Assembly (NCBI GenBank): GCA_002794775.1
Contig: NBAY01000106.1
Span: forward strand, 1 to 64,000
Direction of reading: 5' to 3'
Source: Porodaedalea pini
Lineage: Eukaryota > Basidiomycota > Agaricomycetes > Hymenochaetales > Hymenochaetaceae
DNA: 64,000 bases
Part shown: piece after piece, positions 21,452 through 31,160 of the stretch
Numbering within the stretch: position 1 is the first letter of the stretch
Layout: the number at the start of each line of letters is the position of its first letter
Translations under genes and position numbers: made by a program
Notes under the pieces: model-generated
Told to the model about the DNA's origin: nothing
What the model saw: the letters and a program-made list of their open reading frames with translations, nothing else
The model's database searches: none

Positions 21452-22784
21452 GGCCGTTGAAGGGAAGTGAATCCCGTTTGGCTTCGGGCATCGCACTCTA
21501 CCTCACTTTACGGAGGATGACTTCGGCCCAGAGGCGCGCGGTTTCGTTGAGAACTCGTATCTTCGTGGATTAATTCCACAAGAGTTTTTCTTCCACGCTA
21601 TGGCTGGTCGCGAAGGTTTGATCGATACCGCTGTCAAGATGGCCGAGACTGGTTACATTCAGCGTCGACTTGTAAAGGCACTCGAAGACGTGGCTGTCTG
21701 CTACGACGGGACTGTACGAAACTCACTGGACGGTGCTTTTATTGAACGGCAAACGATCAAAACGTTCGGTATCAGTGATCGTGAGTTCGAACATCGCTAT
21801 CGGGTCGACGTCACTGACCCAAAGGGTGGATTCCTTCCTGGTGTTTTGCAAATCGGTGTCGACGACTCATCCCTCGAGCTCCGGCAAAAACTCGATGAGG
21901 AATACGACCGTCTTCATGAGGATCGTAACTTGCTACATGAATTCATTTTCCCGGGCCGTGACAATTCCGCTGCCCACTATCTTCCTGTCAACCTGAACCG
22001 CATCGTGCAGAACGCAACGCAGATTTTCTATATCGACCACAGAAAACCGAGCGATCTGGAGCCGGTTTACATCATTGAGCAGGTGCAGCAGCTCGCAGAC
22101 CGCCTCATCGTTGTGCGCGGCGACGATCTTTTAATAAAGGAAGCTGCCGAGAACGCTTCTGTTGCATTCCGCATGCTCCTTCGGGCGACTTTTGCCGCGT
22201 GTCCAGTCCTAGAGGAGTTCCATCTCAACAGAGAAGCGTTTGACTGGGTCTTGGGCGAGGTGGAGATGAAGTTCAACCAGTCGGTCGCTCATCCGGGCGA
22301 GATGTGCGGCATACTTGCTGCCCAGTCGATTGGTGAGCCGGCGACGCAGATGACACTAAATACCTTCCATTACGCTGGTGTTTCGAGTAAAAACGTCACG
22401 CTCGGTGTGCCGCGTCTTAAAGAAATCATCAACATCGCCGTGAATATCAAGACTCCGTGTACCTGGACCCAGAAATTGCTGCTGTCGACACGAGGGCCAA
22501 GTCGGTGCAAACAGAACTTGTGCACACATCGCTGCGTACCGTTACAGCGACGGTCGAGATCTACTACGATCCTGATTCAAGTACGACAATCATTGAGGAT
22601 GATAAGGAATTTGTTGATGCATTCTTCTCCATCTCCGACGAGGAAATTGAGTCGGGTCCTCATCTTCAGTCGCCATGGCTACTTCACCTTGAGCTCGATC
22701 GCTTGAAGATGCTTGACAGGAAACTTACGATGAACTACGTTGCTGGCCGTATCGCGGAAAGCTTGGCTATTGCCGAAAATGCCA
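21452..22784 (+). pseudogene. Array A, block 6: RPB1 fragment
   Basis: It covers the same span as the block at 5273: bridge-helix approach, [98 protein letters not shown], then the same small deletion after NIKTP that shifts frame. The long open stretch 21600-22706 is less damaged than in array C, but a short deletion after VRNSL removes the IQFVYGEDG segment. It ends with [19 protein letters not shown] and switches to the CAP-Gly block. Confidence 0.95.
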
Positions 22785-23478
22785 TCTAAGGAAAATATTG
22801 ACCCTGAAGATCCTCCCAATACAGGCAGTACATTGACGATTAAAGGGGAGGGGAAGGGGAAAGGGCGGATGGATGCCATCATCGCAGACGACAGATCTCT
22901 GCGATCGAGCGACAACGGATCAAATACAACTCTCGCTACATTGCGGCACAAGGAATCGAATGACACCATTACCCTCAATCGAGTGTCTGCAGGCGAGACG
23001 GTCATGCTGCAACCCCATGGTGCTACATTGGACATCGGCATTCCATGTATCATTACTTCAAGGCAGAAGCGGTTCCGTGCGTTTGCCCGTTATATCGGCG
23101 AGGTTGAGGGTGAGAGCGGGCCATGGGTCGGTGTCGAGATGCCCGTGGGTGATGCTTGGGCAGACGATCAGCTTGAGGGCCGCCAGTGGAATGACGGCTC
23201 ATGGGGTGGCGTGCGCTACTTTGGCATCGGAATGGGGTGACGACGAATGCATGACCAGCCGGCAATGCGTTGATTTGACGAATAACTGTGGAACTAGTGT
23301 TATTAGTGGCTGGAAGGGCACGAAGCGCGAGGGGGAGCAGCTCAGCGTTGACCGCAAGAAGTGTTTCCGTAGCAGTTCGCCGTCAGTGTCGGACATGTCG
23401 AACGCAGAGTATCGAGGTCTCTTTGTGAGGCCACAGCAGGTGCTGTATGTTGTAGATGCTGTCGGTTCGGGCTTGTGA
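22785..23478 (+). pseudogene. Array A, block 7: CAP-Gly fragment
   Basis: It parallels 6641-7353, with DIGIPCII, YIGEVEGESGPWVGVEM (closer to the canonical CAP-Gly GPWVGVE core) and WGGVRYF. A short deletion near 23222-23236 shifts the frame after YFGIG; the C-terminal text continues in another frame to LYVVDAVGSGL and a stop. It retains the shared 3' flank up to MITE copy 3 at 23721. Confidence 0.75.
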
Positions 23479-23720
23479 ATCTTGGAACATATTTAAGTTC
23501 GGATTCCTGCCCTTTTTCTTTTTCTTTCTTTCTTCCTTTTACCCTACTCCCATGTTTAGTCACTCCTTGCTCTGGACAGATGCCCTTATCACTGAAATCA
23601 CTTGTTGGCATGTTCATATTCCTCTCTTGTCTACTCAATCATATCACTCTGGATTCTCGAATTGCACCTTTTGGAGAAATTTTTAATCAGTTTTTGAATG
23701 CTGCTGGTTTTTAGTTAGTA

Positions 23721-23898
23721 CTTGAGGTAGTGGGCCATTAGGATGGCAAGCTATGATTACTGTTTACTGAATAGTAAATAATTCACTAATGAGAATAATA
23801 TTTTAGTATAATTTGCAAGCTTTAGTCCTCTCATATAAAATGAAAGACACAGAAAACAGTAATTGTAGCTTGCCATCCCAATGGCCCACTACCTCAAG
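23721..23898 (-). mobile_element. MITE copy 3 (178 bp)
   Basis: The terminal inverted repeats begin CTTGAGGTAGTGGGCCAT, flanked by TA on both sides (23719-23720, 23899-23900). Orientation is as in copy 2. The left flank is the CAP-Gly 3' flank and corresponds to the unoccupied TA at 7592-7593 in array C; the right flank does not match array C. Nothing else is seen between here and 24111. Confidence 0.92.
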
Positions 23899-24111
23899 TA
23901 TATAAGGTCAGAAACTGTAAAAGGCAAGTCCTAGCACACTTCTTCATCCCAGCTGTACAGTAAGGTGTTGGGGGCCCGCCAGATAGAGATCAGTCCACAT
24001 GACAATGGCTGAGATATATGTAAGCCCTGTCCCCTCTCATCACTCACGCCACGCAGTCGCGTTGTCTCGGACATATCCCCTTGTTGCACCACACTAGATC
24101 CCGATCGCAAC

Positions 24112-25954
24112 ATGGAGAGCCATAAGGAGGATGAGGACAGCAGCACAAGTGGATCAGCGTCCCATGAACTCTTTGAATTGTTAACATCAGACAGTAAGTC
24201 AGAGCAAGTCGCTTTCTTTTTTCACCCCTTTCAATTTATCTTTGGTTTGCAGCTTCTGCAGGGATCTTTATCCAGACGATGGCAAAGACGGCGGCGGCTG
24301 AAGCCACCTCATCAAAAGAAAAAGGCGAATCCTTAGAAATCCAACGCGAGAAAGAGACCCGTGCTGGACAGTGGCTGACAGCAGGGAGGAAGCGAAAGCA
24401 GGGTATGAAAACATTGCGAGAGGAGTTATCTGCACAGATCAAAAAAGTTGCAGAAGAAGTGGCGCAGCAGCGGGCACAATTGGAGCAGCAGCGGGCAGAA
24501 TTGGAGCAGCAGCAGGCAGAATTGGAGCAGCAGCGGGCAGAATGGGAGCAGCAGCGGGCAGAGTTGGAGCGGCGCCAGGGGGAGAGCCTTATGGAAGTCG
24601 ATCGAAAGCTAGACTACGTTCAGTCTTCAGTGGACATTAAGCAAGAATTGCACGATGCAGGAGCTGCCGCAATGCAAAATCAGATCCAAGTGCTGGAGCG
24701 AGCTCTTATATTGAACGTAAGCAGGTCCCTATTTTGGCCATTGATAAGCAAACTTACTGGGATTAATTTTACCATCAGTCGGTGGAGGCGCATAACGCTA
24801 TACTGCGCCGACACCTCCTCGACCATGGGCGCCGTCGTTTCTACGACGGAATGTATTCTTTCCTCAATGACTACCTACGATACTGGTATAGCCCTCTCCA
24901 CGCTTCCATAATTGATGTGCCAGCCGAAGAGAGCATTATCTTGCCGAGCTCTCGTGTGTCAGTTGCGTCTGCTAGCAACACCCCGACCTCGGAATACACA
25001 CAGCTTCCAGTAGAGCAGGGGTCGGAGTCGTCGGCGCCGATTAAAAAGAAAGCTACAAGACAGGCAAAGGCAAAGGCGAAAGATGAGGCAAATGCGCTTG
25101 CGAGGGAGGTCGTAACCAAATTCCTCAAAGAACATGCAGGAGTGGAGATATCCGAGAACGCAATAGAAAAGGAAGGCAGACCATGGGCAAACGAATGGTA
25201 TCACTCACTCAATGCGTACCACCAGCTTGACACATCAGCGTGGACGACATTCTGGAAAAAAATAGCCAATGGCGTTAACGTCAAAAAGACGTGGACTAGT
25301 AAAGTAACGGGCGAAGAAAGGACGAGAGAATATCGGGAGTTTGATGCAGCTGAACTCGACGTCTGGCTTGCCACCCTGCCGGGCTATGTGGCAATGCTGC
25401 GTGCACGGGTGAGACAACTTCAGGGCGAACAAGACAGATTCGGAGTAGTCGCCGAGACCATCCGTGACAGCTTTCTCTGGGTCAAAAATGTCTATGCAGA
25501 TTGTGACGATATCAAACAATCCATCAAGCTGCAACTTTTGATCACAAAAGTCCGTGCCATTGGGGAGGAGGACTGGCTTCGCTACGTACAGCGTGCTGCG
25601 ATGCAAATCGAGGGAACTTTGAAGGACTTGGAAGGAAAAATTAATGATGCTATGTTCGCTCGCGCTATGCTTGCACAAAAGCAACAGTTGTACGCAATCT
25701 TGGTAGATGACTGGGAGCTTCGCGAGGAGGGGAATTCATATGTGCACCCGAGCTCCCCGCCAGACGAAACTTTGAAAAATCTTTGGGTACGTGCGGTGCT
25801 TGAGGCCAAAACGAAGTTTCCGAGCCGCGGGAGGGACCTAGAAACACTGCTCGGTATGGTGACAACTGATTACACAAATCTTGAAGTCGGCACCGCTGTG
25901 GCACCCATGGACCTGCTGCTTGCGGCTGCCGTGCCTCAGCAGGCTCAACAGTAA
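24112..25954 (+). CDS. Uncharacterised coiled-coil protein, three exons (573 aa)
   Basis: I propose exons 24112-24193, 24253-24716 and 24779-25954, joined by introns of 59 and 62 bp with GT-AG borders and consistent phases. The start ATG begins MESHKEDEDSSTSGSA. Exon 2 encodes a Gln/Glu/Ala/Leu coiled coil built from five 7-residue repeats. Exon 3 continues with SVEAHNAILRRHLLDHGRRR, a Lys/Ala-rich segment (about residues 275-300) that could be a nuclear signal, and a helical C-terminal half (LPGYVAMLRARVRQL, VRAIGEEDWLRYVQRAAMQI), ending VPQQAQQ. No stops or frameshifts, so it is probably functional. I do not recognise the family. Confidence 0.8.
24462..24566 (+). repeat. Five 21-bp in-frame tandem repeats
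   Basis: The unit GAGCAGCAGCGGGCAGAATTG (first copy starts GCG) repeats five times without interruption of frame, encoding EQQRAEL heptads. Seven-residue periodicity with Leu every seventh position fits a coiled coil. Copy number may vary between strains because the units are nearly identical. Confidence 0.93.
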
Positions 25955-26159
25955 ATTATTCCTCTCCTTGGTTTCATGACTTTGCTTTTGTTCTTTATGC
26001 AAACATTTCCTTCATCTTATGTAGTCCGTTTGTAACAGTGATTGAAAAGTGAACAAATGACAATTTAGAGCTTATTTATAAATCTACATATCCCTAGCAG
26101 TCCTAGCCAATTCACCTGAGCACGTCGTCAGAGGATTTCACTTGAGAATTGAGGGTAGC

Positions 26160-27598
26160 TACGCACCAGGGCCGGCGGACATACCTGCAGTGTTGGTAGA
26201 AGGCTCGACAGTCATTTGCGCTAATCGACATAATCTCTCCATAAAGCCGTGCATACACCACAACATCTCCTCCTTCTTCCGGCAGGGCAAGTCGTCGAAG
26301 TCAAGTTTTGAGTAGCGAGAAGGCCAATTCGATTGGATTGAAATCTGGAGAGTACGCAGGAAGGAATTCAAGCTTCATGCCGCTAGACACGCGATTACAG
26401 AATGCATCAGTGCTGGAGCGATGCACGGGAGGAAAAAGCACTGCACCTGGATTCGATCAACTCGCGAATTTCATTCGACTTGTGGATAGCACAGTTGTCC
26501 ATGACAATGACTGAGTTTGGTCCCGGAAAAGGTTCCATATGATTGAGGAGATGTGCGATGAAAGCGGTAAAGGATTCTGTATTGAATGAGCCTTCCAAGA
26601 TGATGCAGTCGAGCATTCCGTCAAGAGAGATTGCTGGAAGGATTGAATACCTGGAGGAAGTTTGACATATGACACCCTGAGGTATGATGGGACTACGCGT
26701 ACCTCTTTCCCCTGGCGAAAAACTGTTTGCGGCTGGCTTGATGCCCGCGTAAAGCCCATGCCTTTTTTCTCAAGAAAGTGCGACGGTCGCAAGCGCTTTC
26801 GTCAACGAACACGAGCTGTTCAGCTTCGTATTTCTCGCCGATTTTGAGACGATATTGTATTCGCGCAGTCTCGCTGCGTTCGCGTGCCTTCTTTGAAATC
26901 TTCGACCAGGTTGGATTTGGGCTCGACTAGTTGAAAACGAAAGACCATACCCTTTTCATAGTGAATCCAGCCCGTTCCAACGTCCTCCATATCGTAGAGT
27001 CCGAAACATATTTACCAGAAGACGTGCCGAGCTTCTGCCTCAGCTCGTCAAGGAATAGGTCCCTGCGTTGATCAACTGAACTGAGGAGATACTGGTGGCA
27101 AATGGAATCCTGATGAGCAATGTCCATCAGCGCTGGCACACTACACCTCACCTGTACATCCAGATAGTCCAACAGCCTTGGCCGGCCAGTCCTCTTTCCA
27201 TCTCTCTCGACGCCCCCAGTAGCCTCCCAGTCTTTTATGATCCGATAGATTGTTCGACGATTGACGTCCGTCAACGCAGAAAGATGGTCCATGGTGAACT
27301 CATCGGATTGGTGCAGCTTGAAGAGAATGGATCGCGCATCGTTCGAGAGGGCCTTGCCACGCGTCATCGTGGTGGGAGAGAAGGGTGTTTTCGTGGTGAA
27401 TGTGTTCACGTGCCAACCCCTAATCCGCACATACCGCTGACCATTGTAGCACGCCAACCTCTCTTCAGCAAAGCCATCTGCTCTTCTGTCTAGACTGTGG
27501 GCGACAATGGTTATGCCTTGCTCTTGACCAAGAAGAGGCTGCCAGCTGTTGCTGTTCTGGATCTGAAAGGACGTCTTCGAGTCTGTTTGCATGAACAT
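26160..27598 (-). pseudogene. Tc1/mariner-type DDE transposase, decayed
   Basis: The N-terminal part (27598-26927) has TMTRGKALSNDARSILFKLH and NRRTIYRIIKDWEATGG, a helix-turn-helix of the homeodomain-like class, followed by TGRPRLLDYLDVQV. Downstream in several frames come FVDESACDRRTF (first catalytic Asp), YSILPAISLDGMLDC, VIVMDNCAIHKSNEI (second Asp) and YSPDFNPIELAFSLLKT (Glu), the expected order for a DDE endonuclease of this superfamily. Stops and frame changes occur at about 26925, 26770, 26640 and 26420, and TGA follows LLKT. I found no convincing terminal inverted repeats. It lies between two apparently intact genes. Confidence 0.85.
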
Positions 27599-28885
27599 AC
27601 ACTTGTGTATCTACTAGTGGTCCTGCATGGTGGATACGCTCACCTGGTATGCCGGTGAGATATCTGCGGCCATCTCTTCTTGAGATGGAGTAGTACTTAT
27701 GAAGCAACATGTTGTTGCCAACTTCTATACTTCAGATGTGCAGGCGGCGCATGGTGCTACGGCGCGCAGGTCGAAAATAAATTACCACTACAGTGTCAAA
27801 TCAAGGCGGAGGGGCCCCCAAATAACCCAGGCTGTAGTAGATAGGATTGTCTATGTAGTGCAAGAAGTTTTGTATTTTTACCTGTCAAATTGGCAGAGCT
27901 GTATGAAATGGACTGTCCAAACCCGGGTGAGAGCAGGTGTCCGAAGAACAGAAACATCCCCATTACACCATGAATAGTGCACAGAATGACACCAAACTTA
28001 TGCACGGGATTGCCATACACGTGAACCTAATTTACAGATGGAGAAAAAAAAATTATGGGATGAGAGGAAAGGGGTATGATTTTTGCATATAGTGAGGGTG
28101 AGGTGTTGAAACAGGGCTGGTCGACATTGTTTGACTTATTTTGACAAAAATGTTCATCTAACCTCGGAGATTTTTACAGATTCGGATTTGGATGAGCAAG
28201 TACATTTTTTTGAGTGCTTAATGAACATGTATCGTGAGGAATTGACACAGTAAATCGTCATTTACTCGAATTTCGGCAGTTATGCCGCAAGACGCGTCAA
28301 AACCACATGAATTTGATGTGTGACAATATTAATACTTCTGAAAAGGGCAGTAAAATTCGCGTGCTGACTATCTCTTGACGTAGAATATCAGTGAATAGTA
28401 TATGGAAGTCATAGTTATATTGTACAATTTCATTCTGTTGACCGGCTTTCGGCTCAATATTTCATCAAAGACAAATTGCAATATGAAATTTACATGTCTG
28501 TATGAAGTTGTCTCCATTGAGTTCGATAGCAAGCGATTCATAAAACCTAAACCAAAAAGGTTGGTAGTCAGCTTATCACCTGTCTTACTTATCGGCAAAT
28601 TGCGTAAGTTGTGATGACCCTTCCCCAAAGAATACCCGGTTACTCCACGTACCCACGGTCCCAGCATACAAAAGGGCATGAACGATGTGAATTATCCCTC
28701 TCAGTACTAGTCTTTCATCGCTGTCCGCTTCACTACTCTACCTTGATCTGTGCCATGAGAATATTCGAAGAAGTCGATGGTGTAATCTCGGTTTGTCTTT
28801 GACTCATTCTGCATTGTATTTGTGTCTTACTAACACCTGGTGCTTGCCTTCCTTGTTTGTGTCTACGACTGTGACTTTCATACAA
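27599..28885. other. Intergenic, no gene seen
   Basis: About 1.3 kb of AT-rich sequence with only short unrelated ORFs. It includes the likely promoter of the gene starting at 28886. Some of the left part may be the remaining 5' flank of the decayed transposon. I see no repeat shared with the rest of the window. Confidence 0.6.
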
Positions 28886-30608
28886 ATGGCCACCCAGGCA
28901 TTCGTTCCGAACTCGTCATCTCCCCCACCCGACCCCTCGACATTCGATATAGTATTAGTAAGTCTACTCTGTCTGCCATCCGCAACGTTCAAATTAGTGA
29001 CATTTTGTAGTTGAAAGTCGAAGATCGCCACAAACTTGCAGTGGCTCTGGTGTCCGCCCAACCACATCCGAGTATGCCTGACATTGACGTGGAATCTCGT
29101 GCCCGAATGGTCGAGGGTTTAATGGATGGTGTGTTGAGTCTACAGAAAAGGGTTCGCGAACTAGAAGAAGGTGCTGTATTGAAGAAGGACCTCGACGCTG
29201 AAAACAAGAATGTGGAGGACCATTTGGCCTTGTTCGTGATAAATACAATGTCAAAAAAAGAATATGGAAAGGCGTCGGAGGCGATGAGAAAAGATTATGA
29301 GGCCAAGATTATTGCAGCGATGAAGGAAATGTACAACACTTACAACGCCGACACACTTAGCGTGCTAGATTTGTACGTGGCATGGGGACAAGTATGTTGT
29401 TTACATACCTTCTTGGCTTAATTCTGATGCTTGAGATCCAGGACCGGCCATCAGTAGATCTTATCTTCTACCGACAGCTACTGGAGCTCATGGGCGATGA
29501 GATTGCCAAGGAAATAGAATTAGCGAAACAGTGGGAGACTGGTCATCGGCCTTCTTCTAATCTCACCTTCGACAAATATTTAACCGACTTAAAGAAGGCC
29601 GCTGGCTACACTGGACAGACGAAGATGGATACTGGATGGACAGCGCTCGTGTATGAGAAGATGAAACCAGACATTGAGCGAGTCAAAGACTATTTGCGAT
29701 CTAAACTGCAGGACGAGAAGGCACGATTGGAACGAAACTACAAGTACGTGCTTACGGATGACGCGGATGCCGTCGATCGGGAAAGGAATGAAATGAAGGC
29801 CAAAACCGCCAAATACCAATATCTCAAGGCCATCGTATCGGACGAGTTTGCTTTGAAATGCATAGTGGACAAATCCATTATTAAAGACCATGCCAATCGC
29901 GTTGCTCACCCGCCTTTCGACGTATCTGACCGATCTGCCAATAAGTATGGCGATATTACCATGGACGAGTGGTTCATGACTCACATTAAATCGATATCCT
30001 ATGATTATAACCGGCAGCGCATGTGGGCAGCACTCAACAATCCTGGCGTGCAGAAGCATATGCAGAAAGCGTTACGAACGATGTGGTTGGCTACAAAAGG
30101 AGACCCTCCACTGGGTTATAAAATCAAGGATATGGAGGTTTTGACCTGTCCGTCTTCACCGGAACAGAGTCCAGAGCAGGCAGGCCCCTCACAACCTTCT
30201 ATGCCTTCGCGGCACGGTGCAACATCCACCCCATCATACGTGTACCCTACAACACGTCAATCCTCTGCTTCACGCGATGACTATTTACATTTCCCTTCCT
30301 CTTCCTCGCATGGAAAGGAACGTGACACCCGTCTACCTTCTCTGCGTGACAGAGAAGACCACAGTTCTTTCTCATCCAAGCGCCACACAGAATTCTCATC
30401 AAAAAGGCGTTCACGTTCTCCAAATGCACACTTCCCAACCCCCTCGAAGCGCCAACGATCATTGCCTAACAGAGCGTACTCACCTGCTACAAGGAACTCA
30501 TTCTATTACGGTGCAGACTCTCGTTCAGGCAATCATTCAGGCAATTGTTACAGACCATCCGAGTATGACGACCTGTTAGGTGGGAATCCGGGAGACGACT
30601 CGGACTGA
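28886..30608 (+). CDS. Uncharacterised RS-tailed protein, three exons, C-terminus replaced by a gypsy insertion
   Basis: Exons 28886-28957, 29011-29391 and 29442 onward are joined by 53- and 50-bp introns with matching phase. The protein has a helical N-terminal part (MVEGLMDGVLSLQKRVREL, coiled coil), a middle with FDKYLTDLKKAAGYTGQTKM and MWAALNNPGVQKHMQKAL, and a Ser/Arg-rich, low-complexity tail (SSKRRSRSPNAHFPTPSKR) like that of RNA-processing factors. The gypsy element entered at 30573/30574. As it stands the frame runs 11 codons into the LTR and stops at 30608 (539 aa). Without the insertion it would end at 42881 with 14 different codons, including RRSHRRSH, also Arg/Ser-rich. The family is not recognised. 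The altered protein could still be made. Confidence 0.78.
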
Positions 30609-30846
30609 GCAGGCCTCGGCTGACTGTCGTCTGGGACGTGCTATACTCGAGTGGAGACTCGGGACACGCTGTACTCAGGCTAGGTCGTCACGGGGGTAAG
30701 AGGATTAATACAATGTACTCTACTACAGGAGGGGGACGCGGTCTCACCTAGGTCGTCACGGGGGTAAGAGGAAAAGCAGAACAGGTGTTCAGACGCGATT
30801 CCTCTTCCTTATATACAGTGATCACCTCGTGAGAACCGGTTGCCCC
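30574..30846 (-). repeat. Gypsy 3' LTR, distal part (split by copia)
   Basis: This stretch matches 42396-42668. It is interrupted at 30846 by the copia element, whose target duplication GCCCC occupies 30842-30846 and 36821-36825; the LTR resumes at 36826 and ends at 36992. The two parts sum to 440 bp, the same as the intact LTR. Two similar units containing CCTAGGTCGTCACGGGGG and GGCTAGGTCGTCACGGGG lie within it. Confidence 0.95.
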
Positions 30847-31132
30847 TATTAGCAGCAGTGAACCAAAAGGGGTCACACTTCACACCTGAGTCCAATGGAT
30901 GAGTGCAACAGATAGATATATATTAATATACAAGTGCATACCTGAGTCCAATGGATGAGTGCAACAGATAGGGACACTCATACATTGTCTCAGCCGCTTT
31001 GAAGCTAATATTACATAAGACAAAAATCACGTGATGTTCGCACATGCGCGCACATGTGCGAACAGAGGCGTGGGAATAAATCAAGAAAAGCATGGAAAAC
31101 ATAAAATAAGTGTCAGAATCACACTTCCAACA
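30847..31132 (-). repeat. Copia 1 3' LTR
   Basis: 286 bp, apparently identical to 36535-36820. It contains two copies of a 29-bp unit around CCTGAGTCCAATGGATGAG, a CACGTG site, and the near-palindrome CACATGCGCGCACATGTG. Confidence 0.95.
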
Positions 31133-31160
31133 CTCCCACCTGATCTGACACATCTGTAAG

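Noticed and set aside
26030..27830. ACAGTG-type motifs as terminal inverted repeats of the Tc1/mariner relic
   Set aside because: The two candidate motifs are in direct, not inverted, orientation, and the similarity stops after a few bases.
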